This document shows positions 21,260 through 34,429 of a stretch of DNA of 64,000 nt, piece by piece. The stretch lies in the NCBI GenBank assembly GCA_030737835.1, contig CM060855.1:2415819-2479818 (forward strand), written 5' to 3'. Every line of letters begins with the position of its first letter. Position 1 is the stretch's first letter. The DNA comes from Acorus gramineus. Lineage: Eukaryota > Streptophyta > Magnoliopsida > Acorales > Acoraceae. A program made the translations under genes and the position numbers. A model generated the notes under the pieces. The model did no database searches, was not told the origin of the DNA, and worked only from the letters and a program-made list of their open reading frames with translations.

Positions 21260-24040
21260 ATAATTGACTTAATATAATCTAGTTGAAGAGTGTTGATATA
21301 GTTAGAGATGTGAATACCATATTGATTTCCTTATGGTTAAAGTATATTTGTAACCAAACTATTTCTTTACAGGTTGATAGAGGCACCTTTTTTTTTTTTA
21401 TACTGATAGGAGAATATTTGAATAAGAATAAAAAAATATTATATTTGTAATTTTTATGCATAAATTATGAAAAAAAATACCCATGGCTTACTATAATTTG
21501 GTGTCAGTTGAGACGAATGGAGAACCCATCACTGAACCACATTCATAGTGGTCACCTATTCCTTATATTTTATTCGGGTCTTGTTATATGAACCCCAAAA
21601 TTTGAGCCTCATTGAGAAGCCCGAATAAGTGTCATTAATTTATTTCCATTTTTTTTAAAGGTAAAAAGTGTAGAGACAATACTACCCTTCCTTTATATTT
21701 GAATTTTTTATTATAAAAAACAATCCCTCATTAATTGGGATTGAATAACCGCCTCTAACACTCCTTCTTTGAAAAAATTTCTTTTTTACCCTCATAAGGC
21801 ATCCACTACTTCAAAAATTCATTCCGGTCGGCCTTCTCATCTCCGGCGATCGACATCACTACCTTTGGATTGCTCTCGTCGCCCTCTATCATATGAGAGG
21901 TGGATCGGCTATCTTTCGAGCACTCCTCCGACCTCCATCTCCTCCGACCTCTACCTCCATTTTTTTTCAGATACAGCTACAAATGAATATATTAGAATTT
22001 CAGATACAGATGAGTATATTCATATGAAACAATTATATTCTACCTGTTAATGAAGCATTGCTTAGATGATTAATAAAAATATTTAAATATACATGACAAA
22101 ACAATTAAATATTATTCAGATACACATTAATCAAATCCATTAAAAAGAAAAATAACAAACAACAAATTGAGCTGGTTAAATAATTCAGATACACGTGTAT
22201 CTGAAATCTGAAATAACAACTTTACATTAGATAACAATGTATCTTGAATCCGAATGAGTTAAATAATGATCATGCAAGGTTAAAAATATACTGAACGACT
22301 CAATATGCATACTTATACACATACACAACAACAAAAACGATTATACAAATCGTACTTATTCAGATCTCAAAAATCGTACTGAATAATGATTATGCAAGAC
22401 TAAAAATTCAGATACAGTGGCAATGTATCTGAATTTAAATTAAATTCGATCTCAAAAATGTATTGATGATTCAAAGATGAATGTAAAATCAGAACAATAT
22501 GTTTTATTCAGATTGAAAAGCTTAACCTGAATGGATCATCATTGTTTGCACCTAAAAAAAATTACTAAAGTAATTATAATCTTCTCTTCCAATCCCCACC
22601 AAAACTGAATTCGATATTTTTTCAACATATCAATCTGAATAAAAAAATGTAAATCTTATTTTTTTGGTATTCAATTGAATTGATTACTTTAAAAAGAGAG
22701 AGAATATCCTAAATCATAACCACCTCGAGATTTAAAGAATCTGAAAAACCTCTCCATTTAGATAGGAAGGGTAAAGTGTGTAATTCAATCTAAATAGGAG
22801 GATAGGAAGGGTAAAGTGTGTAATTCAATCTTGCCACCTCATGGGTCTTGAGATGGGGTTTATTGTTTTTTTTTTTTTTTTTTTGCAAAATTTATATTGT
22901 TTAAGTTGTCACTGTATCTTTTTAATGGAGAATGTCATGTACAGTCTTTTACTCAATCTCAGTTTCAATCTATTTTTTTAAATAGCATATTTTCTTATTT
23001 TATAAGTAATGAACTTGGGCTGGTGAGGAGACATCCCATCTTCACATATGTTGATTAACCTAATTTCATATCACAATTTTATGACAACGTACTCATGTAT
23101 ACTAAAATGTTTTTATATGTTAGTGACCTCGTCATGGCCTCATACATTTTTTGATGGACGCCCCAGTTGGTTGTTTTAAAGACATTTTGAATTCGTCATT
23201 GATATTGATTTCTGAGGATGATCAAATTATATGACAGCAACTCATTGACATTGAGATAAATTTTCATTCACCAATTTTTTATATTTATGCTATGTTAATT
23301 TTTAAGTTTATTGAAATTTTAGATCCTCAAATAGTCAGGAACGAGCTAGGAAGATCAAATTATAATTCATCATCCATGATGATAGCTCATTGAGGGATTT
23401 ATGAAATGAAATTTTTATTTTTATTCGCGTTATAAATTAAAAAAAAAATTATTTCTATTAAAGAATCCGTCATGAGCATGGAATTAATAAAATGTTATTC
23501 AATAATGAAAATGTATATAGCAAGTTTCAGGCTTATGTAACATGCACATTTAAAAATTATATATAGTTTACTTTTTCTTATAAACAATAATGAAAATGTA
23601 TATGGTTGCATAAGACTTTTCTTCAACTCTTTCATGTGCCACTCTATCTTCTAGACTTCTACATTTAAAAAAAAAACCATAATTATTTATATATGGATTA
23701 GAGTGGGGTAATTTTAATTTCTATTGCAATCAATACATTTATGGTTTAAAATTGTTCTTTTTATTCTTCTGTATTTTTATTAATTTAGAATACTCTAAAT
23801 GAAATTTTTTTTAAATAATAAAAAACCTGGAGACTACTTTTAATTTTAACTGATCACTATATGGATAAAATAAATATCATTACATAAAAATTACTAAAAA
23901 AAATACAATCATCAGTTATATAAAGTTTATGGATATTATATCTATAGGTATAGTGTATCTAGTAAAGAAAAAAAAAATTAACCAGATGTCTGAGGAACCT
24001 TATGTAATTATCTAAACTTTGTAGTGGTTGAGATAAGATA
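21260..24040. other. Intergenic DNA, no gene seen
   Basis: AT-rich. Holds a 40-bp-period tandem duplication (22761-22830, 30 identical bases per unit) and short MITE-like stretches. A sequence like 22825-22862 (CTTGCCACCTCATGGG) recurs near 54698, so part of this is repeat-derived. Short open frames have no recognisable family. Confidence 0.5.
22761..22830. repeat. Tandem duplication, 40-bp period
   Basis: GATAGGAAGGGTAAAGTGTG plus the next ten bases occur at 22761 and again at 22801 without change. Confidence 0.85.
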
Positions 24041-24534
24041 AGATGCCTTTGTGCCATGACTTCCTTGGATCTTTTTGGGCCATGACCTCCTTGGATCTGG
24101 ACACATCACAAATCTTGTGCTGGTGTCTATGAAAGACAAACTACTCTGAATAAAGCCAATAAGCCATCCCCACTTGAAATCTTAACATGTTGTTTTCAAA
24201 CACATTTACTGATGAAATGTGACTCATAACTATACATGACAACACAAGTAGATTGAGAATAGATAAATTGAGAAATGGTAAAAACAAGAGAGGCTGCTCA
24301 CACACAGACATCAATTATTAATTACATATAAAGAAGATGACTCAAAAGAGACTTCTTCACACATATTATTATAGAGGAAACACTCAAACAAAGCAAACAT
24401 ATCAAAATAAGGTTCCGAATACATGATACCACCATCCATCTCCCCACATTTTATGCATATTAATATTATTTATATAAATGTGGGGAGACTTAAAACACAC
24501 ACACACAAAACACAGATTAAAGAGATGAGCTCAA

Positions 24535-25726
24535 TTAGAAGAGGTGGTGGTGCTTCTTGCCCTGAGCCTCCTCCTCCTCCTCCTTGGCCTCCTTCTTCTC
24601 ATGGTGCTCATGGAAGGCGTAGCCACCGCTTCCCACCGCCGCGGCCGCAGCGATCTCCTCCTCGATTTTGTGCCTGTGCGCGTGCTCCGGGTCCTTCTTT
24701 GACTCGTGCTTCTCGTACTAATTTATAAAAAAATCAAATCAAATCAAAATTAACACATGATTTATTAATTAACAAAACACATAAAAAAAAGTATGATAGT
24801 TCATAATTAATTATAAAAATAAAAAAATTAAACATTATTGAAATCATTCAAAACATACCATATCATATAAAATCCAAAACTAGATGATCTTTATATACTT
24901 AATTTTTGTATGGAGGTACACGCTTTAGTTCATTTTGATTATATAAAACACATATAATTAACACAAGATTTAAAATGTCGTGATCATGACATAAATTCAG
25001 ATTTTTATGAAGGCATATAATCATTTTATGTAATAGATAATCAGGGATCTGATGATCAACAACCACATCTCAATTCAATTGTTAAAAATTAAACAGGATC
25101 AACAAATATGTAATTCTTTGTGCATAGTCCCAAGGTTATTAGCACCGTCATTATATACATCACATAAATATAACCAAATATTCATTCACACTATTGAAAC
25201 CCTGGCTAGCTAGTAAAAAAAAAATTGTGACACTAGTGTAACAATTAAAACTTTTTATATTCTTCAACAAGGGATGCTTTAATTTTCTCATAACTATCTT
25301 CTATTACTTTTTTTTTATAAAATAACTAAAATTCTCCTTAAATAAAATTACCAAAGCAAAAGCTCCGGCGGCGGCAGTGCCGAGCTCGCCGAGGTGCTCC
25401 TTGTGCTTGTGGTGCTTCTCCTCCTTCTCATAGTCCACCACGGTCGCCTCCTCGGAGGTGTACGTGGTCTCCTTAGCGTAACCACTGTCATATCCACCTC
25501 CACCACCGCCGTACCCTCCTGTGGAGCCATAGTCACCTCCGCCACCGCCATACCCTCCGGTGGAGCCGTAGTCGCCTCCGCCACCGCCGTACCCTCCGGT
25601 GGAGCCGTACTCCCCTCCGGTGGAGTAGGCGGTGGTCTCGCTGTAGACCGTCTCCTCGGACGGCCTCACGGGGTTGTCCTCATCCTTCTTGTGGTGGAAG
25701 TGGTGGTGGTGGTGCTCCTCGGCCAT
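24535..25726 (-). CDS. ASR: ASR protein, copy 4, with glycine/tyrosine repeat
   Basis: Longer ASR protein of 185 aa. Exon 1 is 25726-25352 (125 codons), the intron is 25351-24718 (634 bp, GT-AG), and exon 2 is 24717-24535 (60 codons plus TAA). Order of parts: His-rich start [17 protein letters not shown] (1-17), a short acidic stretch with YSETTAYS (28-35), three 13-residue glycine/tyrosine repeats (40-78), then the ABA/WDS domain from about residue 97 ([50 protein letters not shown]), and the family-typical end GKKHHHLF. The other copies lack that end, so this copy looks nearest to the common ASR form. The Gly-rich insert resembles those of longer monocot ASRs and is probably disordered. The TATA box lies 104 bp upstream. 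Confidence 0.95.
25493..25609 (-). repeat. Three 39-bp coding repeats (13 aa each)
   Basis: The unit [13 protein letters not shown] occurs three times in register (residues 40-52, 53-65, 66-78; the last ends in G). DNA units are almost identical, so the array could expand or shrink by slippage or unequal exchange. Confidence 0.9.
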
Positions 25727-25829
25727 TGTAGGTGTTTTGGAGAAATTTAAGTGAAGGTTTGGTTTGTAATAGAAGTGTTTGTTATGGATGAAGTGTGTGA
25801 GTGTGTATGTTTGGACTGTGGGGGGGACT

Positions 25830-25837
25830 TATTTATA
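25830..25837 (-). promoter_or_regulatory. TATA box of ASR copy 4
   Basis: TATAAATA on the minus strand, 104 bp upstream of the ATG, preceded by a run of C on the coding strand. Confidence 0.65.
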
Positions 25838-25877
25838 GGGTGGATTGAAGTGTGACATTCAAATGTTATTTTTTTAT

Positions 25878-26334
25878 GGGTTAAATTAGGGAATATGGGT
25901 AATTACATAAAAGTTCTTGTTAAATTTGAGAGAGACATTCAAGTCTACGTAAACAAAAAAAAAACTCAGTTATCATTTTTGGATTAAATTCTCATCAAAT
26001 TTTGACAGAATATTTCATCACTTTTTTTTTTAGACATTATAGTCCCTATAAACAATCATAAAAACAAATTAGTCTATGTAAAAAATAAAATTCTCCCGAT
26101 AAGACTTTAATAGAGGCATTGTTTGGAGAGGTAGAAAAGTTGGGGATAATTTTGTGATTTTATGGTATAGGTTAGAGTTAACTAAGGTAGGTTGGATAGA
26201 ATTAACATATGCTGACTACACGGATGTATATGGATTTTATTAAGTTTTGAAGGATTTTTTTATGTTTGTCATAACTTTAATAAGGATTTATATGGGATTA
26301 TCCATTATTGTAGGGATGTGAATGTTTTAAACCC
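25878..26334. mobile_element. MITE with 8-bp target duplication
   Basis: Ends GGGTTAAATT and the complement of GGGTTTAAAA. TTTTTTAT is duplicated exactly on both sides (25870-25877, 26335-26342), though its low complexity weakens it. A relative lies at 36360-36875. It sits just upstream of ASR copy 4's TATA box. Confidence 0.6.
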
Positions 26335-26342
26335 TTTTTTAT

Positions 26343-27019
26343 TTATTTAAAATTTTTAAAAATAAATAAAAAAAAAATTAATGCTTTTATTTATTATTAT
26401 ATTTAATTATTTTGGTGGGTCAGATGAGAACGGTTAATTTGGAAAGAGATCACGGATCTCATGGGTGGTTAGTTGTCACATTCTTATGTAGTGAATTTAC
26501 CAAAACAACCCTGGGCTTAGTAGAGATAACATGGATTTTAAATGTTTTTTTTAATCATGTTTTTCTAAGGAAAAACAGTAAGAAAAAAATAAAAAAAACT
26601 CCGAAAAAATACGCAAATCAAATATTTTTAAAAAATTCTGTTAAGAAAATCATGTTTAACAAATTTATCGCCTAAAATATCTGAAAAACGGTTGACTTAA
26701 GTATAAGTTTTATTTGGGAATTTTTTATCAGGGAAAACATTTTTAATTTGAATTTTTGTTATGTAAATTATGAATAATGGTCTATTCTCACAAAAAAATC
26801 TGCAACAAATTGGAGAAACTGGAAAATGTGTGGGTTCCATATTTTAAAAATCCTAATTTAAATTTTATCAGTGCCAATGTGCCATAAAACCATTTTTCAC
26901 ATGCGTCTTAATTTTTTTATTTAAAATCTTATTTATTATTGAATGAAATCATGTCACTGCAGGTTCATATATATCAAAATAATGCTTTCACTCAACATCA
27001 TGATTTCACAATTTTAACT
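26343..27019. other. AT-rich intergenic DNA
   Basis: No gene or clear repeat end seen. Confidence 0.5.
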
Positions 27020-27486
27020 GTGGCTGCAACTTGGATCGAGTTAAATCCGAATCCGACTAGTTGAACCCGATTTTTATATGGGTTGGGTTGGCCAAATCGG
27101 GTTCGGGGTTCGCAAATTCGAGTTGACTCACAAATCGGGTTGAGTTTAGGTTAGCCTTACTCACAACCCAACTCAACCCGAACCTGTAAATTAATAATTA
27201 AAAAAAATATTATGATCGTTCATTTTGTAGCTCCTAATCTGGACTGTTTAAATTTGAGGTAAATCTAACTAATCTTATGGGTGGAGTCGGGTTGGTTTAT
27301 TTAATTTGCACATTATGTTTAAAAATCGGGTTAGGTCGGGTTAATTTATTTAATTGCAGGTTGGGTTCAGGTTAATCCAATTCGGGTTAAAAATTAGATT
27401 GGATCAGATTAAAATTGAGTAATTTAAAATTTAGATTGGATTCAGATTAGGATCAATCCGAATCCAACCTGTCTAAGTTACAGCCC
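27020..27486. mobile_element. hAT-like non-autonomous element
   Basis: Left end GTGGCTGCAACTTGG and complement of right end AGGGCTGTAACTTAG. The interior is packed with GGGTT and AACCC motifs in both orientations, as in plant non-autonomous hAT elements. The target duplication is unclear. Confidence 0.5.
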
Positions 27487-27489
27487 TAA

Positions 27490-28283
27490 TTAATTTCTCC
27501 TGAAAAATCTTCGGCCGATTGTGGAGAAGCATCTGTCCAACAAGCTTTATTATTAGCCACCCAATTAATATGGTCTATGATTTCTTTAGTTTCTTTGTAG
27601 TCTCACTTATGTCACTCATAAAATTGTCATGTCAGTTGGACTTATAGAAATCTCTTTCATACGTATTTAGATGGATGATGTGTATCTATCAAATATTTAA
27701 AAATCTTCTATCATTTATAAAAATAGAGGATATAAAAACCTTCCATTAATTATTTAAAAATATTAATAAAAATTTTCATTAATATTTTTTGATAGACTCA
27801 CATGAATAGAGCATCATGTATACCAACATAATTTATCATATATATATTTCTATTAATTGAACACAATTATACATTAAGGGGTGCATAAAAATTCATCTCA
27901 ACCTTCATAGTTCTGTTCTCAATTGAACTTATTTAAAAAAAAAATGAAATCCACATGTCAGGGAACTTCGCTGGTAATAAATGATGAAAACCTTACAAGG
28001 TAAATGTCCATTATTAAAGTAACATCTCTCACGTCTACAAAATAAAATCTCACAAGATAAGAATGAAATAGAGGGAATCCTCAGATTCAGGAATTCTTCC
28101 CACATCTTGGAAATGGAGATATCACAAATTGAATGTGAAATAGACTTATTCAAAATTAGATGAGATATGCAAATCAATCCCTCTACCAAAACATTCTTGA
28201 ACTATAACCTATTTTATGTTTTCTCTAATCTAATTAATATATTGCATTATATAATGATAATCAGATGCATTCAATTCATTCGA

Positions 28284-28350
<67 letters not shown>

Positions 28351-28925
28351 GATTGCATAAGTCATTGCACCGACAGATTATCCCTATCATTTTTTGTATA
28401 AAATATAAAATTTAACAATCCTCCAAGTGTTTATTTGAATGATATTTAACAAGGAATATAGCATTATAGCATGCATAATAACGTATAAGATTTACAAATG
28501 TCGTATATTTGAATGTAATATAAATGATAGGCTATATTTGGGGGAAATTAATTCTGGGTCCTCAAGTAGGCTATCTCGATCTACATTATTTTTAGGTCTA
28601 TATTACTTATCAAGTTTTTTTACATCCGTAAATAGCATTGTCAATTATTTCTGGGTACATTTCACTAACTTTCATTATGTCCTCGATAGATATATCGAAA
28701 ATATCATTCATATATGTCTAGGTACATTGTTAAAATGAGGATTTGAGATTTTGAAAAACCTCAAATAAATGATAGATAAGAGAAAGGAAGTGTACACTTG
28801 GTGATGGGTAACACCAAGGAATTGAACGGTGGTGGATTTGAGGGGAAAGATGATGCATTTTCGTGTGATAAATTTGAGAGATATGCTTTCTATTAGTGTG
28901 CATGAGTGGGAGAAAGAAGAGCAAA
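27490..28925. other. Intergenic DNA, no gene seen
   Basis: AT-rich, containing one microsatellite. Short open frames here have no family resemblance. Confidence 0.5.
28284..28347. repeat. (TA)32 microsatellite
   Basis: Uninterrupted TA repeat. Confidence 0.95.
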
Positions 28926-28928
28926 TAA

Positions 28929-29833
28929 AACCCTGTTTGGTTCGTGTCATTCTGGGATAAAATTTGATTCCATGTGAGATTACCAGGAAAGTGTATAAAA
29001 TTCAGTGTTTGGTTGGTGGTAATCTTGATGGTAATTGTAGGCCTCACTGGAATTAAAATTTATCCATGTGGAAAAATATGGTAGAATCAGATTCCCACCC
29101 TTTGTGGTGCTAATCTCAAATTCTACAAGAAATCCTAAATTAGATTACTACTATACCATTTACAAATTAATGAAATTACTATATATCCCTTCTAAAATAA
29201 ATAGCCTCCTCTTTTTTTTCCCACCACCCATATAATGGGTTTATATAATCATTTTGATTTTTTAACTAAAAAATTATGTTATAATTTTTATATGTGATGT
29301 GAAAAATCTTAACTGTGTATTATATATTAATTTATATTTTTAAATTTAGTTTTTATTTTTGTAGATGGGTTTAGATATTATTATAATTGGTATAATATGT
29401 GATGTGTAATGTGGGTTTAAGCCTAAAGCAATATCTCTTATTCCTAACTAATAAAATTGGTTATTTAGTTTTTAGGGGTGTTTATAATATTCAACTGATT
29501 TAGAAAAATTATTATTATTATATGTTTAATTACATAATTGGTTATTTTATTTATTTGCATTCATTAAATATTTATAAAAGTATTTATTCTTTTTTATTAT
29601 TGTGATATAGATGAAGAAATAAATTTTACAAGTATATATATAATAGTAAGGGTATTTTAGACATTTAAATTAAATTCCTTATCATTTTCCATGTATGAAC
29701 CAAACACTTGAAAATGATTCTTTGGAGAAATCCACTAGCGAACCAAACAGTCTGATGGAATCAGGATTTCTGTTAAATTGATTCTTGATAAAAAAAATTC
29801 AATAAAAAAAAATGACACGAACTAAACGAGGCC
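28929..29833. mobile_element. Harbinger/Tourist-like element with TAA target duplication
   Basis: Inverted ends share CTGTTTGGTTCGTGTCATT (left) and the near-match CTCGTTTAGTTCGTGTCATT (right, complement). TAA lies directly outside both ends (28926-28928, 29834-29836). It is non-coding and about 905 bp. Confidence 0.75.
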
Positions 29834-29836
29834 TAA

Positions 29837-31450
29837 AGAGAAACCGAAACACCAGTGACAAAATAAAATTGGAAAGAAATGAAAAAAGTTTCTTCTTGTA
29901 CCACAGCCAAGTCAAGCTGTGGTGTTCAGTGCCGACCAACACCCCATGGATGGAAGGACCTCATGAAAATTATTTTTTGAAATAAGGATTTAAAAAAAAA
30001 AAATTAGAGACAAAAAAATAATAATCCGAGGACCTGGATCTCCAGTTAATTTCCACCCAATATATTCTAGCTTCCCTTCAAAACCATCCAGTCAAAGGAA
30101 GTGAATTATTTCTGGATTTATTGTGTTCCTGCGGAGCACCGGAACCGGCGCCCTCACCTTTCACCGACATGTGAGTTTAAATCGATTGGTGATATAATAA
30201 TAAAGTCTTTCCCTCCATTTTAGGGAATAATAATAATAAACAATTAAAAGCGAAGGCGAATATGTGGTCCTCAATCCTCATCATATATTATTATTATTAT
30301 TATTATTATTATTTTATTAGTGGTGGACAATAATTTGGGCATGGTGGGTCCACTGAAAGGAGCGTCTCGATTGAAGGAAGGATCTTGGTGTCGGCAAATC
30401 GGATAATGCTGCCAGATATCCCCCGCCATGTTATAATAATAATAATAATGATGATGATGATAATAATGAAAATGTCATGATGAATAATACAGGCTTTTAA
30501 CCCTCCCTGTACAGCTTGGCATAACTATTTTAATATAGATAAAAAAATAATATATTTTTTATTTAATTGCATTTTTTTAATTATTTTTGTTAAAAAAATA
30601 TGATAATAATTTTTTTATTGTCTGATTGACTATAAATAAACTATAGGTAAATGGTGAATAAGACGTGGATAATTAATTTTTAAAATGTGACAAAGATTGT
30701 AAGAGGTGATGACAAATGATTTTAAGGTGGATAACACAATTTTAGGGGAAAATTTGAATTAGTTATGTTTACTTACATATTCTGATATAGTTATTGTTAT
30801 ATATTGTGGAGCCTGATGATGGGCGCAGAGGATTGTTGACGCTACGCAGCGTGAGAAAAAAAATTTATGGAGTGTCTTTCGTGTATTGACTTTTTTGTCC
30901 TAGGGTTTTTATCTTCGGTGTGACCATTGTAAAAAATTTTCATTGATAGTGGATTGATCTCTGGTGTGCTCCATGGACATAGATAAGATTTGTCAAACCA
31001 CGTAAAATTTTTGTCTCTTTGCTTTAATTTGTTTGTTTATTTCTTTTGATTGATTGCAGATCCGAAATCCTAACAGTTATGTTCACTTATTACTTGCAAG
31101 CAGACAAGTCAAGTTTTTTTTTTGGGCCTTATATTCCTTCTATTCTCATATAGTAGTTATATTTTAACTTAAAATAAATTTTTATAACTCATGAATTAAT
31201 GCCTATGTGTTTTATAATTTTCACAAAAGAATAGATAATGTTAGTGATTTTCGTTTTTAAATCTCTGAACTTTAGGCAATCTGGTTTGCAAGGTGCGAAT
31301 TCGGTAATTGTGGCCACTGGATAGAACTATTCGTCGAAAGGATCGGGCCTTATACCGAATGAAGAGCCAAGATTTGAATCCTGCCAGTGACTCCAATTTC
31401 ATATAGTGTGTTATCAAATCATCTAATATAATATATGAAATCTTTAATAT
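29837..31450. other. Intergenic DNA with trinucleotide repeats
   Basis: Holds (TTA)n at about 30285-30313 and an imperfect TAA/TGA run at 30433-30469. A tRNA-like B-box-type string (GATTTGAATCC) near 31370 lacks a convincing partner. No gene seen. Confidence 0.5.
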
Positions 31451-31905
31451 AGTATTGTAGAAGATAAAATATGTCTCAATTGAATAGGGGGAATAGTTAC
31501 GCTAAATTCGGATAGTGCTCGCATTGAAGTCTAAGATGCATCTCGGGCCAAGCCTCCAAGGGGTCACACGCGTCGGAGAAGGGACACCCGACCTCCAAAG
31601 ATTTATAAACACCTGAGGTGTGAGGACTTCATTTGAGGATCAAGCATATCCGATGGAAGGGGATTTATACCTTGCAAATTTAACTCATCCCGAGAATATT
31701 GCAGTAAGGTATATCCATACAAGAATACGTCCATAAAGATATGACAGTTGGTGTCAGGTCACCTGATTAACTCGGTCAAAAGAGATAAAATATGCTTACA
31801 TGTAGTCCAACTATTGATCCACGTAAAAGATTTTTTCACGTTAGCAGAGCGTGCCTGACATGCCAGCATTGCCTATATATAGAGGCTGACTCTTTTATTA
31901 GCCAA
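31450..31905 (+). mobile_element. LTR-like remnant
   Basis: Sequence style of a retrotransposon LTR: a mixed-composition block ending in a TATATATAGAGG TATA-like box near 31873, standing out from its AT-rich surroundings. No terminal TG/CA pair or target duplication confirmed. Confidence 0.3.
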
Positions 31906-33468
31906 CTTAGGCAATTGACTAAGGCCCCCAGATACACAAAGGCCTCTAAATTTTTATTTATTTATAAGTAGGTCCAGATATTGACCAATAATAACTTAAC
32001 ACATTGCAAAAAACATTTATTTTTTTTAAAAACTAATAGTAATTTTGATAGGGTTAAAAAGTAACCAATAAAAAATTGACAATATTTTATGATACTTAAA
32101 AAATAGCAAAAAAAAAAAAAATTACATGACTAATAAGATTTAAAGGTTTTTTTACTCCCAAAAAAAAGGGAATGTGATAAGGCCTAAAAAGGTGCCTCTC
32201 TTCACACTCTCTTCTTTTATTCACTTTATTCTTCTTTATTTAAAAAAAAATCCTCCTTCTCACTATATTTATTCTTCGTATCAAAAAAATATCTCTGGAC
32301 TCCTTGTTTGCTTTAGATGAAAAAAAAATTATGTGGTGTGAACAACAACAAAGATAAGACATTCTTTTATTTGAATCAAATAAAAATTTAAATATAAAAA
32401 CTTAATTAGTAATTTTGCATCTCAAAGAACTAGAAGAATGATTTTTAAATAAAAATTAAATAATTTGAAAATTAAAATAAATATTATTTAATTATTAATT
32501 ATATATTTAAAATTATCACCTTAAGCCTCATAATATATAGAGCTACCCCCTCCATGAAGGGAACACATTTTTTCACACTTTTAAATCCATTCAAATCTCT
32601 ATATCTAAAAATTATGTACCAATTTCATTTTGATTTGAGCATCGGATGTTCTTTGGTTGACAGGTGTAAGATCAGGAAATTCAGAGAACGAATCATCAGC
32701 TCCGAAGTCTCTACATCAACAATTCACAGATCCCGTTCATTTCGGGTCAGATCGAGCTCAAATCTACCTCATTCTAGAAGAGAAAGATTGACCTTCAACA
32801 AGTATGATTGGCTACATATTTTAAACTAAAAAGCATACTGCCGCTATTATTCACATTCTTTTATACAACCCTAAATATAATATAATATATCTTATTGAAA
32901 AATATATATACCTCTTCAGATAAGATGTATACCTCTTTATTTAAAAAAAAAAAAGCTAAAAATAGTTCTATTAAATTTTAAAAAAAATAATATATATTTT
33001 TATCAAAATATATAAATAAGATTATTTTAAAAAAATTAAAACACTTAAAATTTAGAGCTAGTATCCAACATTATCCAAAACAGAAGACGTAGAGTGGTCG
33101 GCGGAAGAACCTTCCGAAGATAACAAACACGTGGAAACAAAATCTTCCACAAATTTTTTCTTTCTTTTTTTTTTTTGGGCGGGGGTGTTTGTTTAACGGT
33201 TTAAGGACGCACATCACTGACCGTTTATTTTATAATCGTACGGACACGATGTGCTAATAGTGTTTGGAGAGAGTCGTGTTAAGATCAGACGACGAGGAAA
33301 AGTAGATCACAGCCGTCCGATTTGACGCGGTTGGTTAGTTGTTTTCACATAAACGGGTCACCACGTCGAATACGTGTTAGATGGATAAGGTTCGCATGGG
33401 CCCACATTGTTTTGGATTTTTTTTGGGCCCCACGAGGGTTGTGAAGATTATTTTCATTTTTTATTTGG
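31906..33468. other. Intergenic DNA, no gene seen
   Basis: AT-rich with MITE-family traces at about 32880-33080. A 91-codon open frame at 32554-32829 has no recognisable domain. Confidence 0.5.
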
Positions 33469-33783
33469 ATAATGTTACATCCAGCCCCATTTATTATGGT
33501 AGATCCCACGTGTGGGGCTTTCATTTTTGGGCTCCACGTGTTACACCCAGATCCATTTCCAGCTTTATATGTGTCGATAGATTTCTATCGACGCATATGC
33601 TCACGTTAACAAAGCATATGTTTTGAAATAATTTTTTTACATTTTTTATAAATGCATCCATGCAATTCATTGAAGTGTATGTTTCATTTTTTATACAAAC
33701 ATGTACCTCATTAGATGGGATATACTATTTTTAAAAAATTTAAAACACATGTAGACTAAAAATGGAACTGGATGTAACATTAT
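33469..33783. mobile_element. MITE of the GTTACATCC family, best-preserved copy
   Basis: Inverted ends ATAATGTTACATCCAG on both sides, extending to about 24 bases with two mismatches. Interior carries TGTGTCGATAGA / TCTATCGACGCATA, a hairpin also seen near 2085-2150. Confidence 0.75.
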
Positions 33784-33889
33784 TCATAGTATAAATTAAA
33801 AATAAAAATAAAAAATAACAATTAATATACTTTGTTAGTAAAATGAGACTACATGGGTTCGATAATGTGCTAATAATTAAGGCATTGTT

Positions 33890-34060
33890 CTGGAAGAAAA
33901 TTTCATATTTTTCATAAATGTATTCGTGCAATTCATATATGCTTCATTTTTTTTTATAAAAAATATGTATCTCATGATGAGGTATGCTATTTTTAATAAA
34001 TTTAAAACATTTGTAAACCGAATTTAGGGGTTGAAAAATGGACATTTGTAACATTATCGT
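33890..34060. repeat. Partial MITE of the GTTACATCC family
   Basis: Shares TAAATGTATTCGTGCAATTC-like and ATGTATCTCATGATGAGGTA-like segments with 33640-33783 and ends near GTAACATTATCG. The other end is missing. Confidence 0.45.
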
Positions 34061-34185
34061 ATAAAAAATGGAATGGCTACACCAAGTGTAGTAGGTCCTG
34101 GGCACTAATACACCCACTCATAGTAGACTCCACGTTATCTAATGATCTATATAATTTTTTTAATTGAATATATATTTTATTGCGT

Positions 34186-34188
<3 letters not shown>

Positions 34189-34267
<79 letters not shown>
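34189..34267. repeat. (TA)39 microsatellite
   Basis: Uninterrupted TA repeat, flanked by MITE-family sequence (34268-34370). Confidence 0.95.
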
Positions 34268-34270
<3 letters not shown>

Positions 34271-34429
34271 TTTAATGTATTAAAGTATATATTTCACCTT
34301 TTGTCAAAACATGTACTTCAAAAGATAATTAATATATAATTTTGAAAAAGTTAAAATGTGTTATGTGGGTTTAAACTAATTTACCAACTAAACATGTGTT
34401 AGACAAAACGCGGTTTAAATAAAAAAAAA

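Noticed and set aside
28167..28415. 82-codon plus-strand frame
   Set aside because: Built on a (TA)n microsatellite.
31260..31450. tRNA-like B-box string
   Set aside because: No matching A box or cloverleaf, so neither tRNA nor SINE could be supported.
32554..32829. 91-codon plus-strand frame
   Set aside because: No domain, no start context or splice partners, AT-rich flanks; length can occur by chance.
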